This document shows positions 28,201 through 36,562 of a stretch of 64,000 nt of DNA, one piece after another. Position 1 is the first letter of the stretch. The number at the start of each line of letters is the position of its first letter. The notes below the pieces were generated by a model that had not been told where the DNA came from, made no database searches, and saw nothing but the letters and a program-made list of their open reading frames with translations. The position numbers and the translations under genes are program-made. The stretch comes from Pseudazoarcus pumilus. GTDB taxonomy: Bacteria > Pseudomonadota > Gammaproteobacteria > Burkholderiales > Rhodocyclaceae. The stretch is taken from contig NZ_CP025682.1 in NCBI RefSeq assembly GCF_002872475.1, positions 434,001-498,000 of the forward strand, in the 5' to 3' direction.

Positions 28201-28644
28201 TCAGCTTTCGACGACCCGGGCGACATCGCCACGGCATTCGGCACAGCGACCGACAAGCAGGAGGTCGCCATCCTTGATGGCTGCGCTGAAATCGGTAATC
28301 GTCACTTCGTGGCGACAACGACTGCACCAGACGTTCGACAGCAGCAATCGACGCCTCGCCTCGGACATCGATTGCCAGCGCATCAGAGCCGGTTTCGTGA
28401 ACGAAGTACGGGGTGCGCTGTGTTGGCCTGCCGGTCCGGCCGAAACGGACTGATCGAATCTGTGCGTTGTTTGCACGCCACTTTCGGTTCCCATGAGCCG
28501 ATGGGCGGAGCGAACGATGCTCTCAATTGCAAAGTCCGGTACCGACATGCCTGCGGCTGTGGCCGCTTGGAGCAGCAACTCATGTTGCTCGCGAGTCATG
28601 CGTAATGCCAGTCGGATGGTCGAGTCGGGGGCTGTTTGTGTCAT
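28201..28644 (-). CDS. RHH (DUF1778-like) and zinc-ribbon protein
   Basis: A 147-residue protein not recognised as a named family. Residues about 8-50 (IRLALRMTREQHELLLQAA, then MSVPDFAIESIV) resemble the ribbon-helix-helix domain of TacA/DUF1778 antitoxins. The C-terminal part has a CSRC...CAEC pair, a likely zinc ribbon. The ATG overlaps the stop of the IPTL-CTERM gene. No acetyltransferase or other toxin gene follows, as the next gene downstream is convergent. It may be a transcription factor. By composition it is normal for the region. Confidence 0.75.
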   Translation of the reverse strand: MTQTAPDSTIRLALRMTREQHELLLQAATAAGMSVPDFAIESIVRSAHRLMGTESGVQTTHRFDQSVSAGPAGQHSAPRTSFTKPALMRWQSMSEARRRLLLSNVWCSRCRHEVTITDFSAAIKDGDLLLVGRCAECRGDVARVVES

Positions 28645-31370
28645 CGCGTCGTCGACTTGTGCAAGATTGTCGCAGGTTGACGTTTACGCAGCGCGAATCC
28701 GGCCAGCAACATGGCCAGCGCGACCATCGCCAGCTTTGACAGCGTTGGTATCGCGGTGATGGCGGTTGCGGCGGCGACCGTCAGTTCGGCCGTGGCGGGA
28801 TCGGCGTTGTTGCCACCATCGCTTCGCAGCGCGCCTGCCGCGATGGTGTTGGTGTAGCTGCCCGCAACACTGGAAGTGACATCGACGGTAATAGTGCAGC
28901 CATCCTGCGGAATGCTCGCGCCACTGGCGTAGCTCAGTGTGGCGCCGCCGGGGCTGGCGTCGGCGGTGCCCGGGCAGGTGCCTCCCAGGTTGGGTGTGTC
29001 GGCCACGACGACTTCGTCGGGCAGCGTGTCGACCAGTGCGGAAGTCAGCGTCAGCGCCGCGGCATTGGTGTTGCCAAGCGTTAGCGTGAGTGTCGACACA
29101 CCGTTTTCGACGATGGATTCTGGCGCGAAGCTCTTGGCAACGGAGGGCGGCACCGGAGCGCTGGATACGCCGGTGAGTCCGCTATCCGAGTTGTTGGCGG
29201 TGAGACTTTCGGACGGATCCACGGATATCGTCGAGGACACGGGTACCTGGCCGTTCGCGGGGGCCTCGTAGTTGAACAGCACGGTGAACTGGTCTCCGCC
29301 CCCTAGCGTCGGCGGCAGACCCGTGAAACTGACCGTGCCGCCGCTGCAGGAGCCACTGGCGCCCGCATTGCCCGGGAAGCTGAAGACCAGCGCTTCGGGG
29401 CAGCCACCGGGGAAGTTCATGCCGTATTCGATCACCTCGTCCGCGTTTGAATCCACAGAGCCGGTATTCTGGAACAGCACATCGCCGAACACCGTGCCAC
29501 CCGGTGTGGCAACGGCTGGTACGGCGATGTTGGTGGCGAGATCCACCTCGACCGCGGCAGCGATGATGGTCAGCGTGTTCTGTTGGGCAGCCGTGGTCTG
29601 GAAGGTCCACAGATCCAGCGCCTTGTTGTCGCCGAAATGATCGATTTCGGACGAACTGCGGCGCTCCCACTGGCGGTAATACTTCGGGCTGAAAGATGTC
29701 GTGATGTTCGAAAGGTTGGGGTCCGAGGAATCCACGCCGAGCAGGGAGAAGTAGGGCGAGGGCGCGTCCGTGGCGTCGCCCTCGATCAGCCAGGGCTCAC
29801 CAATCGTGCCGACCGAATCGCCGCTGCGGGTGAGGTAGCCCCGGTCGTCGAAGTACACGGTGTTGCGCCCGTCCGGGCCGCCATTCAGGCGAGTGAGCAC
29901 CGGTCCCCCGAAGTCGTTGCGCTCCGCATCGAGTAGTGGAAAATGCGTTTCGCCACTGCGACCGATCAGCTCAAAGGCGTAAGGGCCGCCGACGGGGAAG
30001 TCGTTGCCGAGGTTGTCCTTGCCGTTCCAGGTCACGCGATGGCTGCCGGTCCCGGCCAGGCCCGTGAGCGTCCTGTTGCCAGAATTGGCCGGGTCGAAAT
30101 CGACCCCGTCGCGGCTGACGACGATCTGATAGGAAATGGTGTCAGTGGAACTGAACGTAAACGTCCCACCGGCACCCAGCGAGGAGGTCGAGCCGGAAAC
30201 ATTGCCTTCAAACACGAGGTTGCCGATCGTGGGCGGGACTGGGTCGATAGGGATGCCCAGCGCTGGGAGCACCTTGTTCACTTCCGCTCCGTTCGGCCCA
30301 TCGGGGTCGATATCGCTGAAGAAGATCGGGAACTGCGGCGCTTGGGCAGTGACTCCTGCAGGCAACGTGTTGATCGGCACATTCTTGTACAGCGGCTCAC
30401 CCTGATCCAGGAAACCCGAGGTGTTGCCGTAGAAGATGTGGTTCGCCGGCGACATGCCCTTGAACTCCTGCCGGTAGCGATAACCGTCGGTCGTGACGTA
30501 GTACAGGGTGATGTAGAGACGCTCGCCGGTGCCGTACGAATTGTTGGCACCCGTCCACTTGTAGGTGAATACGCGCCCGTCGATGTCCGTCGTGGTGGTC
30601 GCGTCCGCGCGCACCGTGATGTCCCAGACCGACACGACCTCGTCTCCCTGGCTGGGGTCCGTTGGGTCGGGATTGGTCACACTGGTCGACGACGTGATGT
30701 CTGTGCCGGTCCAGTCCTCGAACCAGACGCCGTAGATACCGGTGAGCGGTGCGCGATAGGCGCAGGGCTTCCAGCCATCCATGACAGTGACGCTGTTGTC
30801 GGCGCTGTTCGGGCCTGTCAGCTCCGATGTTCTTGCATTGCCGCCCGAGCTTTCGCCGTCGGGGCCGATCAGTCCTTCGATGCCGTTTGTGCCAACACTG
30901 TCGTCGAAGTAGTGGGGGCCGGAGCCGGTTTCGGCTACAGCGCCATCGGGATCCAGCCCCTCCTCGCAGGAAAACGCTACGTCGAACCCCGGCTCCTTGT
31001 CTGGCCAGGAAATTTCCATGCCTGGTGTACCGAAGTCCTGCGGGTTGTAGATGCGGATGTCCCGGTCGCCTCGTCCGTCTTCGTCGGCATCGATGCGGTT
31101 GCGCGAACCCACCAGAATGTACTCGCCCGCTTCGGCGTAGACATACAGGAAATGGGTGTCGGGTATCGAGTCAAAGTAGTGGTCGTCGGGATCGACGCGC
31201 AGCGCAGCGCGCGTTCGTCCGGAATTGCTCTCGTAGTCTGCCGGATACAGGCTTCGGCTGCCCTCCGCGTGCGCCATGTCTGGGCCAAGGGCGAGGCTCG
31301 CAATGGAGAGCGCCGCGAGCGTACCGGTCAGGGAGAGTGAGGAAAGGGTGTAGCAGTTGGGATGAGGCAT
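28641..31370 (-). CDS. Large secreted protein with IPTL-CTERM sorting signal
   Basis: A 909-residue exported protein. An N-terminal signal peptide ends near AHA (residue 35). The body is rich in Asp, Gly, Ser and Thr, with calcium-site-like acidic stretches (RIDADEDGRGDRD) and beta-sandwich repeats of the DUF11 type in the last 300 residues. The C-terminus carries IPTLSKLAM at 874-882, a hydrophobic helix and RKR, the IPTL-CTERM signal processed by exosortase H. Twelve residues follow the RKR. The sorting enzyme is not in this window. Probably a surface or secreted protein. Confidence 0.88.
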   Translation of the reverse strand: MPHPNCYTLSSLSLTGTLAALSIASLALGPDMAHAEGSRSLYPADYESNSGRTRAALRVDPDDHYFDSIPDTHFLYVYAEAGEYILVGSRNRIDADEDGRGDRDIRIYNPQDFGTPGMEISWPDKEPGFDVAFSCEEGLDPDGAVAETGSGPHYFDDSVGTNGIEGLIGPDGESSGGNARTSELTGPNSADNSVTVMDGWKPCAYRAPLTGIYGVWFEDWTGTDITSSTSVTNPDPTDPSQGDEVVSVWDITVRADATTTTDIDGRVFTYKWTGANNSYGTGERLYITLYYVTTDGYRYRQEFKGMSPANHIFYGNTSGFLDQGEPLYKNVPINTLPAGVTAQAPQFPIFFSDIDPDGPNGAEVNKVLPALGIPIDPVPPTIGNLVFEGNVSGSTSSLGAGGTFTFSSTDTISYQIVVSRDGVDFDPANSGNRTLTGLAGTGSHRVTWNGKDNLGNDFPVGGPYAFELIGRSGETHFPLLDAERNDFGGPVLTRLNGGPDGRNTVYFDDRGYLTRSGDSVGTIGEPWLIEGDATDAPSPYFSLLGVDSSDPNLSNITTSFSPKYYRQWERRSSSEIDHFGDNKALDLWTFQTTAAQQNTLTIIAAAVEVDLATNIAVPAVATPGGTVFGDVLFQNTGSVDSNADEVIEYGMNFPGGCPEALVFSFPGNAGASGSCSGGTVSFTGLPPTLGGGDQFTVLFNYEAPANGQVPVSSTISVDPSESLTANNSDSGLTGVSSAPVPPSVAKSFAPESIVENGVSTLTLTLGNTNAAALTLTSALVDTLPDEVVVADTPNLGGTCPGTADASPGGATLSYASGASIPQDGCTITVDVTSSVAGSYTNTIAAGALRSDGGNNADPATAELTVAAATAITAIPTLSKLAMVALAMLLAGFALRKRQPATILHKSTTR

Positions 31371-31392
31371 GGCGAAACATTAACTCTACGTT

Positions 31393-31406
31393 GCCGATGT
31401 CCGGCC
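31393..31406 (-). promoter_or_regulatory. Possible sigma-54 (-24/-12) element before the IPTL-CTERM gene
   Basis: The minus strand has GG-N10-GC in the context TTGGCCGGACATCGGCA, ending about 23 bases before the start codon. The match to TGGCAC...TTGC is weak outside the invariant dinucleotides. The same 111-base gap contains a 7-bp stem (CCGGCCA/TGGCCGG, 31401-31423) that could end gdhA transcription. Confidence 0.25.
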
Positions 31407-31481
31407 AAGGCGTACGTGGCCGGATGCGTACGAATAGTCCAAGCGGTTATGGCCTTGGCGACGAGTTTCTCCGGCCCAAAG

Positions 31482-32828
31482 TCAGGTCACCCCCTGCGCC
31501 AGCATGGCGTCGGCGACCTTGACGAAGCCGGCGATGTTGGCGCCGTCGACGTAGCTGACGCTGCCGTCTTCCTGTTGGCCGTGGCGCAGGCAGGCGGTGT
31601 GGATGCCGCACATGATTTCGCGCAGGCGGGCGTCGACTTCCTCGCGCGTCCAGGAAAGGCGCATGGCGTTCTGGCTCATTTCCAGGCCGGAGGTGGCCAC
31701 ACCGCCGGCGTTGCTGGCCTTGCCGGGGGCGTATAGAACCTTGGCGTGCTCGAACACGCGCACGGCGTCGGCGGTGCACGGCATGTTGGCGCCTTCGGCG
31801 ACGCAGACCACGCCGTTGTCGACCAGGCGGCGGGCTTCTTTCTCGTCCAGCTCGTTCTGCGTGGCGCAGGGCAGCGCGACGTCGGCCTTGACGCTCCAGG
31901 GGCGCTGACCGGGCTCGAAGCGGGCGTCGGAGACGCGCTCGGCGTAGTCGCTGACGCGGCCGTAGAGGTGGTTCTTCACCTCCATCATGACGGCGAGCTT
32001 TTCGGTCGTGAAGCCGGATTCGTCGATCACGGTGCCGCTGGAATCCGACATGGTCATGACTTTCGCGCCCAGTTCCATGGCCTTTTCGGCGGCGTACTGG
32101 GCGACGTTGCCGGAGCCGGAGATGGACACGCGCAGGCCGTCGAAACTGCGATCGGCATGGCGCAGCATTTGCTCTGCGAAGTACACGGTGCCGTAGCCGG
32201 TGGCCTCGGGGCGCATCAGTGAGCCGCCGAAGGACAGGCCCTTGCCGGTGAACACGCAGTCGGCGCGGTTGCTGAGTTTCTTGACCATGCCGGCCATGAA
32301 GCCGACCTCGCGCGCACCCACGCCGATGTCGCCGGCCGGGATGTCGGTGTCGGGGCCGAGGTGGCGGTGCAGTTCGGTCATGAAGGCCTGGCAGAAACGC
32401 ATCACTTCGCCGGGGCTGCGCCCCTTGGGGTTGAAGTCGGAACCGCCCTTGCCGCCGCCCATGGGCAGCGTGGTCAGCGCGTTCTTGAAGGTCTGCTCGA
32501 AGGCCAGGAACTTGAGAATGGACAGATTCACCGAAGGGTGGAAGCGAATGCCACCCTTGTAAGGCCCGATGGACGAATTGTGCTGGACGCGGTAGCCGCG
32601 GTTGACGTGCACCTCACCCGAATCGTCCACCCACGACACACGGAACAGGATCGCGCGCTCGGGCTCGACGATGCGGTCGAGCAGGCCGTGCTCGGCGTAG
32701 CGCGGATGTTTCTGGATGAACGGCCACAGGCTATCCATCACGTCGGCGACCGCCTGCAGGAATTCGGTCTGTCCGGCGTCGCGTTGCGCGACGTGATCGA
32801 GGAAGGATTCGAGGGTGGTGTACTTCAT
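31482..32828 (-). CDS. gdhA: NADP-dependent glutamate dehydrogenase
   Basis: A 448-residue hexameric-type GDH that aminates 2-oxoglutarate to glutamate with NADPH. Family landmarks: QHNSSIGPYKGGIRFHPSVN, then LPMGGGKGGSDFNPKG with the catalytic lysine, PAGDIGVGAREVGFM, and the Rossmann segment SISGSGNVAQYAAEKA. The end VDGANIAGFVKVADAML is typical. The ATG at 32828 has GGGAG upstream; the open frame further upstream has no such support. Two terminator-like hairpins lie in the leader, the nearer one 16 bases before the start codon. Confidence 0.96.
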   Translation of the reverse strand: MKYTTLESFLDHVAQRDAGQTEFLQAVADVMDSLWPFIQKHPRYAEHGLLDRIVEPERAILFRVSWVDDSGEVHVNRGYRVQHNSSIGPYKGGIRFHPSVNLSILKFLAFEQTFKNALTTLPMGGGKGGSDFNPKGRSPGEVMRFCQAFMTELHRHLGPDTDIPAGDIGVGAREVGFMAGMVKKLSNRADCVFTGKGLSFGGSLMRPEATGYGTVYFAEQMLRHADRSFDGLRVSISGSGNVAQYAAEKAMELGAKVMTMSDSSGTVIDESGFTTEKLAVMMEVKNHLYGRVSDYAERVSDARFEPGQRPWSVKADVALPCATQNELDEKEARRLVDNGVVCVAEGANMPCTADAVRVFEHAKVLYAPGKASNAGGVATSGLEMSQNAMRLSWTREEVDARLREIMCGIHTACLRHGQQEDGSVSYVDGANIAGFVKVADAMLAQGVT

Positions 32829-32843
32829 TACGTCTCCCGATGG

Positions 32844-32870
32844 AAAAACGCCGCAGCAAGCGCTGCGGCG
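32844..32870 (-). terminator. Terminator-like hairpin in the gdhA leader (possible attenuator)
   Basis: On the minus strand a perfect 9-bp stem CGCCGCAGC/GCTGCGGCG with a 4-base loop is followed directly by TTTTT. It lies between any upstream promoter and the gdhA ribosome-binding site, 16 bases from the ATG. A canonical intrinsic terminator at this place would attenuate gdhA unless overcome. Confidence 0.7.
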
Positions 32871-32915
32871 CAATTGCGGCGCATGAGGCCGCGCGGGCAT
32901 TGTCGGCCAGACGGC

Positions 32916-32944
32916 AAAAAAATGCACCTCGTTGGTGCGTTTTT
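32916..32944. terminator. Bidirectional intrinsic terminator after the midcut gene
   Basis: GCACC-TCGTT-GGTGC is flanked by a seven-base A run and a TTTTT run, so the structure can terminate transcription in either direction. On the minus strand it follows the midcut-by-XrtH gene by about 80 bases. An 8-bp stem (GCGACACC/GGTGTCGC) lies just beside it at 32945-32965. Confidence 0.75.
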
Positions 32945-33025
32945 GCGACACCGAACGGGTGTCGCTCGTGCGCGCGGATTCTGGAAGCGTCAGATTTCCG
33001 GGTGTCGACTGCCGAATCTGCCGGC

Positions 33026-33919
33026 TTAGCGCACCGGCTGCATCTCCAGCCCCAGCATGCCGTAGTCGACCGCCATGTAGCCGTCCGCGCGCATCCGCAC
33101 CGCCGCGGGCGTGTGCTGCAGCACGTCCTGCGCCATCACGCCGCGATAGCGCGTGGCGCCGTCGAGATAGCGGAATTCGTACAGGGGCAAGCCGTTGGCG
33201 GCGACGCCGACCTGGACGATGTCGGTCTTGAGGCGGAGGTCGCTGGCATTGCCCGCGTTGCCAGCCTTCGCGCCGCATCCCTGACCGGGTTCGATGACCA
33301 GTCCTGCGGAGCACTCGGGTAGCTCAGGTGCAGAGGCACCTTGCGCTACGATGGCATCCGGACCTGCGGAGGTCGGATTCACCAGAAGGCAGCGATCATC
33401 ACCCACTGCCTCTTGCATTACGTCGATGCGTACGGGGACGCCGCTGGTATTTCTCACGCAGAAGTAAAACTCGGGTGGAATCCCACCCCAGTCAAATTCC
33501 TCATCCTGGTTAAGGACCAAAGGGACGAATCCGCCTGTAGGATCGTCGAACTCCCTGTCCCAAAATGGAGAATGTGAGTCTGCGACGGCGTCTGACACCA
33601 GCTTCGCCCCGCCCATTCCGCTCGCGATGGCGCCGCTGACAAGCGCGATCGCCATGAAGCGTCCGCCGGGGAAATTGCCGTTGCGGTGCATGCGCCAGAA
33701 GACGAACAGCATGAAGGCGCCGAGCAGCATCATGGCGACGCCGCCCAGCGACGGGATGGCGGCGACCCCCGCGCCCGCGCCGGCCGGGCCGTAGACAATG
33801 CCGGGGCCGTTGGCGGCGAGTGCGCTGCCGGCCGCGAGGGTGCCGGCCAGCGCGAGGCAGGCCTGCAAGGTCAGTCGTGAAGATTTGCGGCAACGCGGGC
33901 CGCGTGCGTGTGTGTGCAT
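33026..33919 (-). CDS. Midcut-by-XrtH protein with C-terminal peptidase S74 domain
   Basis: A 297-residue exported protein. A signal peptide covers residues 1-36. An IPSLGG motif at 55-60, a hydrophobic helix at 61-75 and a basic RMHRN at 76-80 reproduce an IPTL-type sorting signal in the middle of the chain, the hallmark of midcut-by-XrtH proteins. A second hydrophobic stretch (88-101) and a Cys-containing domain (Cys154, 177, 203, 215) follow. The last 75 residues match the peptidase S74 intramolecular chaperone: SDLRLKTDI (Ser226) and YRGVMAQDVL. A CAGGAGT site supports the start. It follows the desaturase gene by 41 bases. Confidence 0.85.
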   Translation of the reverse strand: MHTHARGPRCRKSSRLTLQACLALAGTLAAGSALAANGPGIVYGPAGAGAGVAAIPSLGGVAMMLLGAFMLFVFWRMHRNGNFPGGRFMAIALVSGAIASGMGGAKLVSDAVADSHSPFWDREFDDPTGGFVPLVLNQDEEFDWGGIPPEFYFCVRNTSGVPVRIDVMQEAVGDDRCLLVNPTSAGPDAIVAQGASAPELPECSAGLVIEPGQGCGAKAGNAGNASDLRLKTDIVQVGVAANGLPLYEFRYLDGATRYRGVMAQDVLQHTPAAVRMRADGYMAVDYGMLGLEMQPVR

Positions 33920-33960
33920 CGGAGACTCCTGTCGGGTTTGGGTGAAGGGACTGGGCGTGT

Positions 33961-34851
33961 TCATGGCGACGCCGTGGTTTGCGGATGCGCCGCGCCACCC
34001 TGCGCGGCGCGCGGCACAGGCGGTTGATGGGGTGCAACGTCGGGGCGGGTCGGGTGAGGCCAGCGCAGGGGCAGGAGCAGCAGCCGGTCGACGCGTGAAT
34101 CGGCCGGCCGGCGCAGGAACTGCAGGCCCAGTTCGCAGCGCTCGTGTTCGCGGTAGGGCGCGTCGCTGGCGGTGCCGAACAGGCGGTCGAAGAGCGTAAA
34201 CATGGCGCCGAAGTTGCTGTCGGTATGGCGCGCGTCGCTGCGGTGATGCAGGCGATGGAAATCCGGCGTGACGACGACGCGGCGCAGCCAGCGGTCGGCG
34301 CGTTCGGGCAGGCGCAGATTGGCGTGGGTGACCAGCGCGAAGCCCAGGCGCAGCGAGATCGCCGCGAACAGGACCGCGGGAAATGGGCCGAGCACCGCCA
34401 CCACCGGCGCCAGCACGGCGGCGCTCAATACCGCATCCAGGACGTGGTGACGGTGCGAGGTGGTGGCGTCGACTTCGATGTCGAGGTGATGCACGGCGTG
34501 CACTCGCCACAGCTGCGGCACGGCGTGACAGAGGCGGTGCAGCGCGTAGCTCGCGCCATCGAGCGCGAGCAGCAGGGCGGCGAGCGAGAGCAGCGGATGC
34601 ACCCCATGCAGCAGGCCGCCCGACGGCATCGCCGGGGCCATCCACGCCGACCCCGCGATCAGCCCGGACAGCGCGAGGATGGCGGCGAAGTTGATGCCCG
34701 CCAGCGCCAGATTGTTGATCAGCCGTGCGGGCGCGAAAACCGCGTTCGGGCGTCGGGGCCACACGGTTTCGGCGACCAGCAGCACGAGCATGCCGCCGAA
34801 GGTGGCGATCAGCAGCACGAGGGCCTGGTGGTGCAGCAGCCAGTCGAGCAT
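33961..34851 (-). CDS. Sterol desaturase / fatty acid hydroxylase family membrane enzyme
   Basis: A 296-residue integral membrane protein with the histidine clusters of the di-iron fatty acid hydroxylase superfamily: LHRLCH, HAVHHLD, SHRHH and a later DFHRLHHRSD. It has four or five hydrophobic segments around them. It probably hydroxylates or desaturates a lipid; the substrate is unknown. The tail is proline/histidine-rich and unusually long (about 40 residues after the last conserved block). It is upstream of the midcut-by-XrtH gene on the same strand and divergent from the HTH-TPR gene. Confidence 0.88.
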   Translation of the reverse strand: MLDWLLHHQALVLLIATFGGMLVLLVAETVWPRRPNAVFAPARLINNLALAGINFAAILALSGLIAGSAWMAPAMPSGGLLHGVHPLLSLAALLLALDGASYALHRLCHAVPQLWRVHAVHHLDIEVDATTSHRHHVLDAVLSAAVLAPVVAVLGPFPAVLFAAISLRLGFALVTHANLRLPERADRWLRRVVVTPDFHRLHHRSDARHTDSNFGAMFTLFDRLFGTASDAPYREHERCELGLQFLRRPADSRVDRLLLLPLRWPHPTRPDVAPHQPPVPRAAQGGAAHPQTTASP

Positions 34852-34954
34852 CTATGCCCCCTTCTGTCGGTCGATGCCAGATGTGACGTTTTTCACGCGC
34901 GCCTAAAAAAGCGTGGCCAGCATTCATGCTATTGAAGCGGCTGACGGGGCGAGT

Positions 34955-35005
34955 GCGTCATGTGCGCTCATGTGCGCCGATTTGCGCTCATGCGCCGGAT
35001 GACGC
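34955..35005. promoter_or_regulatory. Tandem imperfect repeats flanked by inverted heptamers (candidate operator)
   Basis: Two tandem copies of a roughly 19-base unit, TGTGCGCTCATGTGCGCCGA (34961-34980) and TTTGCGCTCATGCGCCGG (34981-34998), are bracketed by GCGTCAT (34955-34961) and its complement ATGACGC (34999-35005). The array sits in the 265-base divergent gap between the desaturase gene and the HTH-TPR gene. The layout suggests a regulator binding site, possibly for the adjacent HTH protein. Confidence 0.45.
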
Positions 35006-35116
35006 GTGCCGCGAAGGGCGTCGGCCACGCGCTTTGCGGGCTGCTCGGGGGGGCGACGGCTTTTCGGCTAACACGCTGCCATGCTAATTTGCGTGCGTGT
35101 CCGAATCGATCGATGG

Positions 35117-36523
35117 ATGGTGACGGTGCATGCACATGGCAAGGGCGATCCCCGCAACACGAGGTTGTTGACGGGCTGGAAGGCGATTGCACAGCATTTC
35201 GGGCGCACGCAGAGCACGGTGCGCCGATGGGCGGATACGGCCGATCTGCCGGTGTATCGGGCGGCCGGTGAAAAGGGTCTGTCGGTCTATGCCTATGCGG
35301 ACGATCTCGACGCCTGGCTGACGCGGCGCAGCGTGAGCGAGACCCGGGCCGAGGCGTATCCGGAGCCGGGTGCGGGGCACCCCACGACGTCTGCGCCACA
35401 TCTGGTGCCGGCGCACAAGCGCGGAACGCTCGCCCGGATGGTCCTCATCGCCGGGCTGTCGCTGATCGCCGTTGGCGGCGCGGTCACCTGGACCCAGTTG
35501 CAAAGCGCCACGTCGCCGGCATCAACAAACGTAGAACCAATACCGGAAGAAGCGCGCGAACTGTATCTGCGCGGTACCTATCTATGGAACCGGCGCACGC
35601 CGGAGGGCATTGCCGGCGCCATCGAGGCACTCACGCGGGCCATCGAGATCCATCCCGACTACGCCGAGGCGCATGCCGGCCTGGCCATGACCTACAACCT
35701 GGCGCGGCAGTATTCGGGCATGCCCGGATGGAAGGCCTACGCCCTTGCCGAGGCGGCGGCGCGGCGCGCCATCGAGCTCGATCCCGGGCTCGATCTGGCG
35801 CAGGCCGCGCTGGCCTTCATCGAGTTTCATTGGCACTGGCGTGTGGAGGCCGGGCTGGCGCGTTTCGAGGAGGCGATCCGGCTCAACCCGGATTCGGCGA
35901 ACGCCCACATGTGGTACGCCAGCTCGCTGCTTCTGGCGGGGCGGCCAGAGCGGGCGCTGCCTGTTGCCGATCGTGCGCGGGTGCTCGATCCGAACAACAG
36001 CGCCGTGGTCACCATCAAGGCGCAGGCGCTGTTCTACAGCGGCCGCGAGGACGAGGCGCGCGAACTGGTCGAGGCCATGATCCGCGAGGACCCCAACTTC
36101 GCATGGTCCTATTACACGCGCTACATGATGGCACTGGCGCAGGGCGAGTACGCCGCCTATCTGGACAACTACGCACGCTTGGGCGACGTGATCTCGGTAC
36201 CGCGCCATCGCGCTGCCGCCGAAGCTGGCGCGGTTGCCCTCGCGACAGGCGGACCCGAGGCGATGGCCATGGCCATGTTCGAGGTCGAGCGCGAGTTCTA
36301 CGAGCGCGGCGAGGCGCTGGCCTGGGACCTGGCGCGCCACCACGCCCTGATCGGCGATGCGGACGAGGCGCTGCGCTGGCTGCGCATCAGCCTCAACCGC
36401 CGCGAGGAGCGGCTCATCGGCATTCAGGCGGACCCCGCGTTCCGGCTGCTCCACGATCATCCCGAGTACGCTGCACTGCTCATCGAGATCGGCTTTCCGG
36501 CGGAAGCGGGGCCGGCGGGATAG
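35117..36523 (+). CDS. Membrane-anchored HTH-TPR protein
   Basis: A 468-residue protein (480 if the ATG at 35081 is used; neither start has a clear ribosome-binding site). The N-terminus has a MerR/excisionase-like helix-turn-helix: LLTGWKAIAQHFGRTQSTVR, then RWADTADLPVYR and a DDLDAWL recognition end. One membrane helix follows (MVLIAGLSLIAVGGAVTW), then a large periplasmic part of TPR units (AIEIHPDYAEAHAGLAM, AIELDPGLDLAQAAL, AIRLNPDSANAHMWY). The layout resembles one-component CadC/ToxR-type regulators that bind DNA while sensing the periplasm. Ligand and targets are unknown. Confidence 0.78.
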   Translation: MVTVHAHGKGDPRNTRLLTGWKAIAQHFGRTQSTVRRWADTADLPVYRAAGEKGLSVYAYADDLDAWLTRRSVSETRAEAYPEPGAGHPTTSAPHLVPAHKRGTLARMVLIAGLSLIAVGGAVTWTQLQSATSPASTNVEPIPEEARELYLRGTYLWNRRTPEGIAGAIEALTRAIEIHPDYAEAHAGLAMTYNLARQYSGMPGWKAYALAEAAARRAIELDPGLDLAQAALAFIEFHWHWRVEAGLARFEEAIRLNPDSANAHMWYASSLLLAGRPERALPVADRARVLDPNNSAVVTIKAQALFYSGREDEARELVEAMIREDPNFAWSYYTRYMMALAQGEYAAYLDNYARLGDVISVPRHRAAAEAGAVALATGGPEAMAMAMFEVEREFYERGEALAWDLARHHALIGDADEALRWLRISLNRREERLIGIQADPAFRLLHDHPEYAALLIEIGFPAEAGPAG

Positions 36524-36528
36524 GTCAG

Positions 36529-36552
36529 GCCGCACGATTCGCGCGGTGCGGC
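36529..36552. terminator. Stem-loop between convergent genes
   Basis: A 7-bp stem GCCGCAC/GTGCGGC with a 10-base loop fills the 39-base gap between the convergent HTH-TPR and diguanylate cyclase genes. It has no T tract, so its terminator role is only likely. Confidence 0.4.
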
Positions 36553-36562
36553 GGCGGCCGTG

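Noticed and set aside
34961-34998. Possible CRISPR-like direct repeats
   Set aside because: Only two imperfect contiguous units without spacers; more consistent with regulator binding sites.
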